DNA from: Leclercia pneumoniae
GTDB lineage: Bacteria; Pseudomonadota; Gammaproteobacteria; Enterobacterales; Enterobacteriaceae
Assembly (NCBI RefSeq): GCF_017348915.1
Contig: NZ_CP071383.1
Location: 1 to 64,000 of the forward strand
Length of the DNA: 64,000 nt
Direction of reading: 5' to 3'
Under the pieces are notes generated by a model. That model was not told the DNA's origin and made no database searches. It worked only from the letters and a program-made list of their open reading frames with translations. The first letter of the stretch is position 1; each line of letters starts with the position of its first letter. Positions 31,579-40,063 of this stretch are shown here, one piece after another. The position numbers and the translations under genes are program-made.

Positions 31579-31710
31579 GGCCTTGCAGGCCGGGGCCAGC
31601 ACCACCTCATCCGGCAAACCCCGGCAAAAGTTGTCGAAACGTTAAATTCGTCACACTTTTGATGATAAACTGCGCGACTTTTCCGCACATTTTTATCTTC
31701 AGGTGACGTC

Positions 31711-32895
31711 ATGACAGAACATATTCAGCCCGCTCCCCACGCTAAAGAGGTCGCCCGGCCCAACTGGTCGGCGGTTTTCTCGGTGGCGTTCTGCGTGGCC
31801 TGCCTGATTACCGTTGAGTTTCTGCCGGTGAGCCTGCTGACGCCGATGGCGCAGGATCTGGGTATTTCGGAAGGTGTGGCGGGGCAGTCCGTTACCGTCA
31901 CCGCCTTTGTGGCGATGTTCGCCAGCCTCTTTATTACCCAGGCAATTGGCACCATCGACCGCCGCAAAGTGGTCATTCTCTTCAGCGTGCTGCTGACGGC
32001 ATCCTGCCTGCTGGTCTCCTTCGCCAATAGCTTTAGCCTGCTTTTGCTCGGGCGCGCCTGTCTGGGGTTAGGGCTCGGCGGCTTCTGGGCGATGTCCGCT
32101 TCGCTCACCATGCGCCTGGTGCCCGCCCGCACCGTGCCTAAAGCGCTGTCGGTGATTTTCGGCGCGGTCTCCATCGCGCTGGTGATTGCCGCGCCGCTGG
32201 GCAGTTTTCTCGGCGGGATCATCGGCTGGCGTAATGTCTTTAACGCCGCGGCGGTGATGGGTCTGCTCTGCATTGTCTGGGTATGGAAAGCGCTGCCGTC
32301 GCTGCCGGGTGAAGCGGCACATCACAAACAGAACATGTTTACGCTGTTGAAACGTCCGGGCGTGCTGGCGGGGATGACCGCTATCTTTATGGCCTTCGCC
32401 GGGCAGTTTGCCTTCTTCACCTACATCCGCCCGGTGTTTATGACCATGGCCGGCTTTGACGTGGATGGCCTGACGCTGGTGCTGCTGAGCTTCGGTATCG
32501 CCAGCTTTGTCGGCACCTCGCTGTCGGCGCAGTTCCTGAAACGCTCCCTCAAAGTGGCGCTGGCCGGTGCGCCGCTGGTGCTGGCGATCAGCGCCGCCGT
32601 GCTGATTCTGTGGGGCAGCGACAAGTGGGTCGCCTCGGCGATTGCCATTATCTGGGGCTTCGCCTTTGCGCTGGTGCCGGTGGGCTGGTCGACGTGGATC
32701 ACCCGCTCGCTGGCCGATCAGGCGGAAAAAGCGGGGTCGATTCAGGTAGCGGTGATCCAGCTGGCGAACACCTGCGGCGCGGCGGTGGGCGGTGTGGCGC
32801 TCGACCATCTGGGGCTGACCTCACCGCTGGTGATTTCCGGTACGCTGATGCTGATGACGGCGCTGCTGGTGGCAGCGAAGGTGAGGGCGCGTTGA
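31711..32895 (+). CDS. nepI: Purine ribonucleoside efflux pump NepI
   Basis: A DHA1-type MFS exporter of inosine and related purine nucleosides in E. coli. 394 residues with 12 helices; the stretch [17 protein letters not shown] and [16 protein letters not shown] match NepI strongly. The last residues end KVRAR. A second, slightly different copy of this 3' end lies at 33502-33545 beyond the toxin-antitoxin genes. Confidence 0.94.
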   Translation: MTEHIQPAPHAKEVARPNWSAVFSVAFCVACLITVEFLPVSLLTPMAQDLGISEGVAGQSVTVTAFVAMFASLFITQAIGTIDRRKVVILFSVLLTASCLLVSFANSFSLLLLGRACLGLGLGGFWAMSASLTMRLVPARTVPKALSVIFGAVSIALVIAAPLGSFLGGIIGWRNVFNAAAVMGLLCIVWVWKALPSLPGEAAHHKQNMFTLLKRPGVLAGMTAIFMAFAGQFAFFTYIRPVFMTMAGFDVDGLTLVLLSFGIASFVGTSLSAQFLKRSLKVALAGAPLVLAISAAVLILWGSDKWVASAIAIIWGFAFALVPVGWSTWITRSLADQAEKAGSIQVAVIQLANTCGAAVGGVALDHLGLTSPLVISGTLMLMTALLVAAKVRAR

Positions 32896-32922
32896 TTGAT
32901 AAATAGTCACTCCGGCGATATA

Positions 32923-32941
32923 CTTGTACCGTAACTTGTAC
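32923..32941. promoter_or_regulatory. YefM-YoeB operator
   Basis: CTTGTAC at 32923-32929 and again at 32935-32941, 12 bp apart, overlapping the region just before the ribosome site AGGAGGG. TTGTAC-type sites near the start are typical of YefM autoregulation, where YefM-YoeB represses its own promoter. Confidence 0.65.
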
Positions 32942-32951
32942 AGGAGGGAAT

Positions 32952-33227
32952 ATGCAGGTTGTGACCTTTACTGAAGCGCGAAGCCGACTCAAAGATGTGT
33001 TGGACGACGTGAATGACAATGTGGAGACGACAATCATCAGCCGCCGCAACGGCGGGGATGCGGTTGTTATGTCTCTTCAGCACTACAACTCGATGATGGA
33101 AACGATCCATTTGATGAGTTCGCCTGCTAATGCCAGCCGACTGATGGAGTCAATCGCACAGGCAAACACGGGTAAAACCACGCAGAGGGATCTGATTGAT
33201 GACCAGGCTACTAATTTGGACAGATAA
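32952..33227 (+). CDS. yefM: Antitoxin YefM (Phd/YefM family)
   Basis: A 91-residue type II antitoxin and autorepressor. The N-terminal DNA-binding domain starts FTEARSRLKDVLDDVND and contains VMSLQHYNSMMET; the C-terminal tail neutralises the toxin. It is longer than the usual 83 residues. It has a strong AGGAGGG ribosome site. It overlaps yoeB by 29 bp. Confidence 0.93.
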   Translation: MQVVTFTEARSRLKDVLDDVNDNVETTIISRRNGGDAVVMSLQHYNSMMETIHLMSSPANASRLMESIAQANTGKTTQRDLIDDQATNLDR

Positions 33228-33465
33228 CGGCTGGGACGATTATCTGTGGTGGCAAGAGCAGGATAAGAAAACGCTTTGCAGAATCAACAAGCTGATTGAA
33301 GATGCGAAGTGCCAGCCTTTCAAAGGACTGGGAAAGCCTGAACCGCTTAAAGGGAATCTTTCTGGTTACTGGTCCCGCCGGATAAACGATACTGACCGAC
33401 TTGTTTACGGCGTGTCGGGTAGCGCACTCACTATTTTGATGTGCCGCTATCACTATCATGTGTAA
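33199..33465 (+). CDS. yoeB: mRNA interferase toxin YoeB
   Basis: A ribosome-dependent RNase of the RelE fold that cuts mRNA in the A site. 88 residues from the ATG 33199. The catalytic residues are all seen: Glu in GKPEPLK, Arg in DTDRLVYG, and His-Tyr in CRYHYHV. The C-terminus carries two or three extra residues relative to E. coli, where the protein ends near RYHY. The toxin appears intact. Confidence 0.93.
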   Translation: MTRLLIWTDNGWDDYLWWQEQDKKTLCRINKLIEDAKCQPFKGLGKPEPLKGNLSGYWSRRINDTDRLVYGVSGSALTILMCRYHYHV

Positions 33466-33467
33466 TT

Positions 33468-33545
33468 CAGGTTAATGCCTGAACCCGTCTTCTCGAATTT
33501 ATCGACGGCGTTGCTGGTGGCAGTGAAGGTGAGGGCGATGTTGTA
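33468..33545. repeat. Mosaic of yicL and nepI 3'-end copies
   Basis: 33468-33505 is about 85 percent identical to 33643-33681, the 3' end of yicL. The next 35 bp (33502-33537) are nearly identical to 32855-32891, the 3' end of nepI, with two substitutions, and run to a stop after KVRAML. The two copied tails are fused head to tail. This looks like a recombination scar from arrival of yefM-yoeB. Confidence 0.8.
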
Positions 33546-33549
33546 AATT

Positions 33550-33640
33550 ACCCCTCACCCCGGCCCTCTCCCCAAAGGGGCGAGGGTGAAAAGACCGCAC
33601 CGGGTAATCCCCTCGCCCCTTTGGGGTTAGGGTGAGGGGA
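33550..33640. repeat. REP-like paired palindromes before yicL
   Basis: CCCTCACCCCGGCCCTCTCC...GGGGCGAGGG and the inverted CCCCTCGCCCCTTTGGGG...GGGTGAGGGG face each other about 25 bp apart. Same family as the element at 6173-6270. It lies between the convergent ends of the yefM-yoeB side and yicL and may serve as a shared transcription end. Confidence 0.78.
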
Positions 33641-33642
33641 TA

Positions 33643-34548
33643 TCAGGCTGATGTCTGAACCCGTCTTCTGGAATCCATCGAAATCAGCACCACCGACGAG
33701 ACAATCAGCAGCGTGCCCAGCCAGTCCGGCAGGGTGAAGGCCACGCCCAGCAGGATCACCGACAGCAATGCACTACTCAGCGGTTCGGCGCAGCTCAGGA
33801 TGCTCGCCTTTGGCCCGCCGATCATCTGTGCCCCTTTCAGATACAGGCTGAACGTCAGCGCCGTACCGATCACCACCAGATAGAAGAACGCCAGCAGCAG
33901 GCTACCGTCGAACGCAAAGGTGGTGCCGCGCCCCGCGTAGAACGGCGTCAGCACCAGTCCCGCAATCAACATGCTCCAGCCGACGATCGGCAGCGTACCG
34001 TAGCGGGCGATCAGCGTTGACGGGTAGGTGGTATAGAACGCCGCAGCAAAGGCCGAGGCGATGCCGAAGAACAGCGCGGCAGGCGAGATTGAGAGCGACG
34101 TCGGGTCGCCGTGCGTCACCAGCAGGAAGGTGCCGACAAGCGACGTGAATATCGCGGATAACACAAACAGGCCGGGGCGCTTTTTCCGCGCCAGCGCGAA
34201 CCACGCCACGATAATGGTTGGCGACAGGAACTGCAGCACGGTGGCGGTGGCGGCGTTGGATTTTTCAATCGTCAGCAGGAAGGTGAGCTGCACGGTGAGC
34301 GCGCCGACCAGCGAGAAAAATAGCAGGCTGATGGCGTCCTTACGGTTTTTGATGACCGAGAAAATTTTGTCGCCGTGAACGAAGGAGAGCGTCAGCAGGA
34401 TCACCCCGGTAAACAGCAGGCGAACCATGGTCAGATAAGGTGAAGAGATGTGGCTTTTCTCCATGATGTACTGCGCGCAAACGCCTGAACTTCCCCATAA
34501 AACGGCGGCGATCAGGACGTTGAGCATCCCTTTACGTGTGGAACCCAT
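33643..34548 (-). CDS. yicL: YicL, EamA/DMT-family transporter
   Basis: A 301-residue inner-membrane protein with ten helices in two EamA repeats. The start [22 protein letters not shown] and the end MDSRRRVQ match E. coli YicL. The ATG at 34548 is chosen because GGGGAGA lies just before it; an in-frame ATG 39 bp upstream has no such site. The substrate is unknown. Confidence 0.92.
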   Translation of the reverse strand: MGSTRKGMLNVLIAAVLWGSSGVCAQYIMEKSHISSPYLTMVRLLFTGVILLTLSFVHGDKIFSVIKNRKDAISLLFFSLVGALTVQLTFLLTIEKSNAATATVLQFLSPTIIVAWFALARKKRPGLFVLSAIFTSLVGTFLLVTHGDPTSLSISPAALFFGIASAFAAAFYTTYPSTLIARYGTLPIVGWSMLIAGLVLTPFYAGRGTTFAFDGSLLLAFFYLVVIGTALTFSLYLKGAQMIGGPKASILSCAEPLSSALLSVILLGVAFTLPDWLGTLLIVSSVVLISMDSRRRVQTSA

Positions 34549-34605
34549 GTTCTCCCCTGTTATGTTGGTTTTTTTGTAGCATAACATGAGGATTGGTGGG
34601 TTTGG

Positions 34606-34888
34606 TGCGGTCTGATGCCCTCACCCCGGCCCTCTCCCACGGGAAGAGGGGGCAAAGACTAAAAACGGCAACATGGCGTTGCCGTTTTGCATTTACCTTG
34701 TGCGGTCTGATGCCCTCACCCCGGCCCTCTCCCACGGGGAGAGGGGGCAAAGACTAAAAACGGCAGCTGTCGTTACCGTTTTGCGTTTACCTTGTGCGGT
34801 CTGATGCCCTCACCCCGGCCCTCTCCCACGGGGAGAGGGGGCAAAGACTAAAAACGGCAACTGTCGTTGCCGTTTTGCATTTACTTTA
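34606..34888. repeat. Three tandem composite REP/terminator units
   Basis: Units start at 34606, 34701 and 34795, period 94-95 bp. Each has TGCGGTCTGATGCC, a GC-rich hairpin (CCCTCTCCCAC-GGGGAGAGGG), GCAAAGACTAAAAACGGC and a terminator-like hairpin. In unit 1 the latter is AAAACGGCAAC (34662-34672), ATGGC, GTTGCCGTTTT (34678-34688). Units 1 and 3 keep a full stem; unit 2 has mismatches. The third unit ends at the stop codon of the porin gene, so the array terminates that gene on the minus strand. Confidence 0.9.
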
Positions 34889-36265
34889 GAACCAGGCTTC
34901 CCACATGGCGCCGACGTTGAAATCGTCAAGCGTCTCGTCCTGGGTACCGTTCACGCGGGCGGTACGTTCGTTATCCACTTTGCCGCCGGTGACGTAGAAG
35001 CGCAGCATCGGACGGAACTCTGGCCCCATGGCGATAGACATGTTCTGCGACAGGGTCAGTTTCCAGCCTTTGTTATCGCCGCCGTTGTCGTAATCAACGT
35101 GCTGCCAGCCCGCTTCCAGCCAGGTCGAGTGGACGTCGTTCCACCAGTGCATTGGTCGGACAATGGCGTTGTAGTTCTTGCGGTTATCGGTGCCGTCGCG
35201 GCTATTGTCATAGTCGTGGAAGGCGAGGATGTACTCCACCTGGGTGGCCTGGGTGTATTTATGCAGCCCTTCGAAGCTGGCGTAGACCGTGGTCAGATCC
35301 TCGGTCTTGTTGAAGACGCTGTTATCCGAGTTATCAGAGTAACGGGCAATCACTTTGTTCACGCCGCTGTCGTTGGTGTGGCTCAGCACCACGCCACCCT
35401 GCCAGGCCTTCAGACGCTCTTCACTGTCGATCGCTTTCGAATCAAAGCCGTAGTTCGCATACAGCTCCAGATCGATCGGGCCGAGCTTCATGCCGTGGAT
35501 TTTAGAGGTTGCCGCGTAGTTACCTTTGTCGCCCGTGCCGGAACCGCCGGTACAGGTGATGCGCGATGGGTTCGCTTCGTCTTCCATCACTTCCGGGCTA
35601 CAGGACTCTACGGCCGCCACGGTCGCCACGTCAAATTGCACGCCGCCAATGTCGAAGTTCTTCACCCCGGCGCCCTGGCCATCGTGGTTCATCCAGAAGT
35701 AGTCGTTGATACCCTGCTGCGGACGCTGGTGGAAGTCACGACCGGCCCAGAAGTAGGCGTTCGGGTTGGACGCCATGATGTTGGTGACGCCCGCATAGGC
35801 TTTTTTCAGGTTAACTTCATCGCCCCAGTGGTCGATCATCACGTTGATGTCCCAGATGGCGCCGTTATCGCCTTTAAAGGCTTTGGAGAGCTGGAATTCA
35901 CCGCCGTTGCCTTCGTTACCCAGACGACCAATCGCCGACGCACCGTTATAGGAGCCATCCACCGCTACGTATTTTTGATCGGCGGCCTGGAAATGGGCGC
36001 CATAGCGGGCATAACCGGTAAATTTAACCCCGAACGGAATAGCCATATCCGGCGACTGCGCCGCGCTTTGCGGCTCGGTGACCACGTCGGCTTTTTTTGC
36101 CACCGCAGCATCCATTTTTGCCTGACGTTCTGCCAGGGCTTTATCCACCGCTTTGGCCACAATGGCGTCGATTTGCTCTTGAGTGAACTCCTGTGCGAGT
36201 ACAGAAATTGGGCAAAGCGCGGCGATAACCGCCATTGTTAATGGAAGTTTTTTAATTGTGTTCAT
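34886..36265 (-). CDS. LamB/BglH-type carbohydrate porin
   Basis: A 459-residue outer-membrane protein. Signal peptide 1-24 (ends SVLA), then a periplasmic helical or coiled-coil extension (25-70, rich in Ala, Lys and Gln, as in ScrY/BglH) and an 18-strand maltoporin-like barrel starting FTGYARYGAHF and ending with the terminal-Phe signature EAWF. It is the last gene of the beta-glucoside cluster and presumably lets aryl- or oligo-beta-glucosides through. The specific sugar is not predictable. Confidence 0.88.
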   Translation of the reverse strand: MNTIKKLPLTMAVIAALCPISVLAQEFTQEQIDAIVAKAVDKALAERQAKMDAAVAKKADVVTEPQSAAQSPDMAIPFGVKFTGYARYGAHFQAADQKYVAVDGSYNGASAIGRLGNEGNGGEFQLSKAFKGDNGAIWDINVMIDHWGDEVNLKKAYAGVTNIMASNPNAYFWAGRDFHQRPQQGINDYFWMNHDGQGAGVKNFDIGGVQFDVATVAAVESCSPEVMEDEANPSRITCTGGSGTGDKGNYAATSKIHGMKLGPIDLELYANYGFDSKAIDSEERLKAWQGGVVLSHTNDSGVNKVIARYSDNSDNSVFNKTEDLTTVYASFEGLHKYTQATQVEYILAFHDYDNSRDGTDNRKNYNAIVRPMHWWNDVHSTWLEAGWQHVDYDNGGDNKGWKLTLSQNMSIAMGPEFRPMLRFYVTGGKVDNERTARVNGTQDETLDDFNVGAMWEAWF

Positions 36266-36404
36266 GGTTATCTCAATATAGTTTAATTTTATTCAGACAA
36301 TAACCATCCCGCTCCGTTCTGACAGAATATGTCGCTATCATCAGAACAAGTGGATTTCTATTATTAGGTACAGAGGTATTACATTACCGTTTTTTCGCCA
36401 TAGA

Positions 36405-36707
36405 TTATCTCTGATATAAATGAATAATTTCTTCGGATAATTCACGCGCCAGTAGCGAGTTCATTAAATGATCCTGGGCATGCACCATAATTAACGTCAT
36501 CGGCTGACGGGCTTCGCCTGCATCCTGCTCAATGAGTTTGGTCTGCATATGGTGCGCCTGACGCGCGTAGCCATCGGCTTCGCGCAGCAGGCTTTTGGCT
36601 TCATCAATATCGCCATTACGCGCGGCGTGCAGCGCTTCAAAGCACAGACTGCGCGACTGACCGGCGTTAACGATAATTTCCATTACGGCTTCTTCTAATG
36701 CGATCAT
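36405..36707 (-). CDS. PTS lactose/cellobiose-type EIIA
   Basis: A 100-residue trimeric helical phosphotransfer protein that passes phosphate from HPr to EIIB. The phosphorylated His is in VHAQDHLM near 75-80. The fold has three helices (ALEEAVMEIIVNAG, HAARNGDIDEAKSLL, HLMNSLLA). It lies between the phospho-beta-glucosidase and the porin genes, 6 bp from the former, so it is in one operon. Confidence 0.9.
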   Translation of the reverse strand: MIALEEAVMEIIVNAGQSRSLCFEALHAARNGDIDEAKSLLREADGYARQAHHMQTKLIEQDAGEARQPMTLIMVHAQDHLMNSLLARELSEEIIHLYQR

Positions 36708-36713
36708 GAGTGA

Positions 36714-38102
36714 TTACTCTTTTTCAAAACCATTATTCAGAGAGGTAGCGGCAAACCACTCTCCACTTTTCTTTATCGTGCGTTGCTGCGTCGTTAAATC
36801 CAGCTGAATAAAGCCGTAGCGGTTTTTATACGCATTGCACCATGACCAGTTATCGATAAATGTCCACATATGGTAGCCAAGGCAATTTGCCCCTTCGCTA
36901 ATACCTTTATGCAGCCATTTAAGGTGTTCGGAAATAAACTTGATACGATACTGGTCGTTTATTTGTCCGGCTTCGATAAATCGTTGCTCGTTTTCTACGC
37001 CCATGCCGTTTTCCGAAATAAAGCAGCGCGGGTTGTCATAATTATCACTCAGATTAACGAGAATATCGTAAATACCCGGTTCATAGATTTCCCAACCGCG
37101 ATACGGGTTCATCTTCCGGCCGGGCATTTCGTAGTTATCAAAGAACCACTCCGGCATAAACGGCGCCTGAGGGTTCACCGCACTGTCACGACACTTCACG
37201 CGACGCGGCTGATAGTAGTTAATGCCCAGCAGATCGATACGTCCGTCGGCGATCAGGTTGCTGTCCTCAGGCTGGCAGGCAGGCAGCTGATCGTAAGACT
37301 TCAGCAGCGCCACCAGGTCGGCCGGATATTTCCCGCGCAGCACCGGGTCGAGGAAGCTCCGGTTAAACATCAGGTCGGCAATATGCGCCGCTTTCACATC
37401 CGCCGGATGCTGCGAACGGGGATATGACGGGGTCAGGTTGAGTACGATCCCAATCTCACCGGCATGGTTTCCGGCGCGGAACGCGCGCACCGCGTGGGCG
37501 TGGGCCAGCACGGTGTGATACGCCACGGTCGCCGCACGACGGAAATCCACCACGTTGGGATAGTGGAAATCGTACAGATAGCCCCCTTCAACCGGCACAA
37601 TTGGCTCGTTGAAGGTAAACCAGTGCAACACCCGGTCGCCAAACAGTTTGAAACAGGTCTGGGCATAGCGGCCATAGGCGGCCACCACGTCGCGGTTTTC
37701 CCAGCCGCCAATCTCCTGCATCGCCATCGGCATGTCGAAGTGGAACAGGCAGATAAACGGCGTGATGCCCTGCTCAATCAGTTCATCGATCACCTGATTG
37801 TAAAACGTGACCGCCTCAGGGTTCACTTCACCGATGCCATCAGGGATCAAACGCGCCCAGCTAATCGAGGTGCGAAAGCTGTTGTGGTTCAACGTTTTCA
37901 GCAGCTGAATATCCGCTTTCCAGTTCTGGTAAAAGGTCGATGTCTGTTGCGGCCCTATACCCTGATGGAAACGGTTTGGTTGCTGGCTAAACCAGTGATC
38001 CCAGGTGGTCAATCCCTTGCCGCCGCCCTGGCTCTCCCCTTCGGTTTGCAGCGCGGAGCTTGCGCTACCCCACCAAAAGTTCTCGGGAAATGAGTAGTTC
38101 AT
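36714..38102 (-). CDS. 6-phospho-beta-glucosidase (GH1)
   Basis: A cytoplasmic retaining hydrolase that splits phosphorylated beta-glucosides imported by the PTS. 462 residues. The acid/base is Glu166 in FNEP and the nucleophile is Glu364 in ISENG, both typical of GH1. The C-terminal part has MWTFIDNWSWCNAYKNRYG. It sits between EIIC and EIIA. The sugar specificity (cellobiose, arbutin, salicin or other) cannot be told from sequence. Confidence 0.92.
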   Translation of the reverse strand: MNYSFPENFWWGSASSALQTEGESQGGGKGLTTWDHWFSQQPNRFHQGIGPQQTSTFYQNWKADIQLLKTLNHNSFRTSISWARLIPDGIGEVNPEAVTFYNQVIDELIEQGITPFICLFHFDMPMAMQEIGGWENRDVVAAYGRYAQTCFKLFGDRVLHWFTFNEPIVPVEGGYLYDFHYPNVVDFRRAATVAYHTVLAHAHAVRAFRAGNHAGEIGIVLNLTPSYPRSQHPADVKAAHIADLMFNRSFLDPVLRGKYPADLVALLKSYDQLPACQPEDSNLIADGRIDLLGINYYQPRRVKCRDSAVNPQAPFMPEWFFDNYEMPGRKMNPYRGWEIYEPGIYDILVNLSDNYDNPRCFISENGMGVENEQRFIEAGQINDQYRIKFISEHLKWLHKGISEGANCLGYHMWTFIDNWSWCNAYKNRYGFIQLDLTTQQRTIKKSGEWFAATSLNNGFEKE

Positions 38103-38119
38103 AATGCTTCCTCTTTAAC

Positions 38120-39444
38120 TTAGTTACTGGCCGGCTCAGCGCCTACAACAGCCGCCTGGGCTTTTTGCTCTTCGTTTTTCACCAACGTACGCTCATAAGC
38201 GCGCAGGAAAGGCAGGTACATCAGCGCCGACATCACCATGCACACCACGCACATCACCACCGGGCTCAATGCCCAGTTCGCCGCCCATGAGGCGCCAATC
38301 GGTGCCGGCGTGGTCCATGGGGTTAACGACACCACCTGCGCCAGCCAGCCGAGCTTAGTGGCACCGTAGGCCAGACACGCATTCACCAGCGGCACAAACA
38401 CGAACGGGATAAACAGCATCGGGTTCATGATGATCGGCGCACCGAACAGGATCGGTTCGTTGATGTTAAAGAAGCTTGGCACCACGCCCATTTTGCCAAT
38501 GGTACGCAGATGGGTGACGCGGCTGCGCAGCAGCAGGAACGCCAGCGGAAGGGTAGAACCGACGCCGCCAATCAGCAGGTAGTGATCCCAGAAGCCCTGC
38601 AGGTATACGTGCGGCAGGGCAGCCCCTGCGGCCAGTGCGGCCTGGTTTGCAGAGAGGTTTGCCATCCAGAACGGGTTCATGATGCCGGTCACAATCAGCG
38701 AGCCGTGGATGCCCGCGAACCAGAAGATCTGGCACAGCAGCACAGAGAGCAGAATGGCAGGCAAGGAGTCAGACGCCGAAACCAGCGGCTCCAGCAGGCG
38801 CATAATCGCCTGGGGAATGATCATGCCGGTCTGCGCTTCAATGAACAGGTTCAGCGGGTGCAGCGTACCGATCACCACCATCACCGGGATCAGGATCTCA
38901 AACGAACGGGCCACCCCGGTCGGCACCTCTTTTGGCAGGCGGATGGTGACGTTGTTCTGCTTCAGCCACGCATAGACGCGGGTGGAGTAGATGGCGGTGA
39001 TCAGCGCGGTGAAAATCCCCTGGCCCGACAGATACTGGGTGGAGATTTTGCCATCGCATAGGGCGCAGCCACCAGCAAGAATGCCATAAACGCCAGCAGG
39101 CCAGACATCACCGGGTCGAGGTTAAACTGACGACCCAGGCTTGCGCCGATACCCACCGAGATAAAGAAAGTCATTACGCCCATGCTGAGGTTGAAGGGCA
39201 GCATCAGCTGTTCGCGGTAGGTCTGAGAGAAATCCAGCCAGCCGCGGGCAAAGCTGTTGGTGGTGTCCGCTGAGAACGGCGGGAAGATAAACACCAGCAT
39301 AAACGAGCCGATGATCATGAACGGCAGCGCGGCGGTAAAGCCGTCGCGGATGGCAATCACATACTTCTGCTGGCCAAGCTTCGCCGCCAGCGGGGTAATG
39401 GACTGCTCAATGACGGCAACCATAGACTGATATAACGAACTCAT
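38120..39444 (-). pseudogene. PTS cellobiose-type EIIC, frameshifted
   Basis: The integral permease of the cluster. The N-terminal frame starts at 39444 (MSSLYQSMVAVIEQSI) and reads about 130 family-like residues to PYAMAK, then goes out of frame and stops at 39001. The other frame resumes with KISTQYLSGQGIFTAL, continuing through MPTGVARSFEIL to the stop at 38120. The break is at about 39050-39054. GCG ATG GCA AAA is what would remain if one copy of a tandem ATGG were lost from GCG ATG GAT GGC AAA. Restoring it would give about 442 residues, the family norm. Both frames are otherwise intact. Confidence 0.88.
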
Positions 39445-39456
39445 GAGAACACCTTC

Positions 39457-39771
39457 TTAGTGTGCCGCTTCAATGAGCGACAGAGCGTAATCCAGCACCT
39501 TATCACCACGCTGCATGCCGTAGTCCATCATATCGATGGCCTGCACCGGAATGCCTTGCGTAGCAGCCTTGTCTGACAGCGTCTTTATCATGTATTTCAC
39601 TTGTGGTCCGAGAAGTACCACCTGGTATTGCGGAAACTGCGTATCAAATTCGGCCACGCCGTACGCATCAATCTTCACCGGCAGACCTCGCTCATCCGCC
39701 GCTTCAACCATTTTCCTGACCAGCAGGCTGGTGGACATTCCGGCAGAACAACACAGCATTATCTTGAACAT
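39457..39771 (-). CDS. PTS lactose/cellobiose-type EIIB
   Basis: A 104-residue cytoplasmic phosphotransfer domain. The phospho-cysteine is Cys8 in MLCCSAGMSTS, with a P-loop-like turn after it. It is the first gene of the cluster, 12 bp before EIIC. The GGATGG-type ribosome site lies before the ATG. It is divergent from the LacI-type regulator, with two operator-like sites between. Confidence 0.92.
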   Translation of the reverse strand: MFKIMLCCSAGMSTSLLVRKMVEAADERGLPVKIDAYGVAEFDTQFPQYQVVLLGPQVKYMIKTLSDKAATQGIPVQAIDMMDYGMQRGDKVLDYALSLIEAAH

Positions 39772-39826
39772 CGACGACCATCCTCTAAATGTAAAAAGTT
39801 ATTGCGGGTCTGATTGGACATCATGC

Positions 39827-39966
39827 GGAAACCGGTTTCCATTTATAAAAGACAGAAGTGTGACAGCTATCAATATCCGTTACTTATGGCGCTAATTATC
39901 ACGATCGGTGTCACACTATTTGGCGTGTTTTGCATCAAAATGAGTGGAAACGGAAAATCGGTTTCC
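39827..39966. promoter_or_regulatory. LacI-type operators between EIIB and the regulator
   Basis: GGAAACCGGTTTCC at 39827-39840 is a perfect 14-bp palindrome. GAAAATCGGTTTCC at 39953-39966 matches it at 12 of 14 positions. They are 126 bp apart, 12 helical turns, within the 292-bp divergent gap (39772-40063), so looping repression of both promoters is possible. Extra GGAAAC half-sites lie at 39946 and 39975. Confidence 0.8.
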
Positions 39967-40063
39967 ATAGAAAACGGAAACGGATATACTTCTTTTTGGC
40001 TAAAATGTGAGCCAATGCGGTAATGGAATTTGCAGGGCGGGGCCGTCCTGTCAGGGGAGAAAG

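Noticed and set aside
33468..33545. Duplicated gene ends considered as a transposon target duplication
   Set aside because: The copies are 35-40 bp, imperfect and from two different genes, with no transposase or inverted ends.
34606..34888. Repeat array considered as CRISPR
   Set aside because: Units are about 95 bp in direct contact, with no unique spacers and no cas genes; they contain REP and terminator hairpins.
35099..36241. Plus-strand open frame of 380 codons opposite the porin
   Set aside because: Antisense shadow; the minus-strand gene has a signal peptide and a barrel signature.
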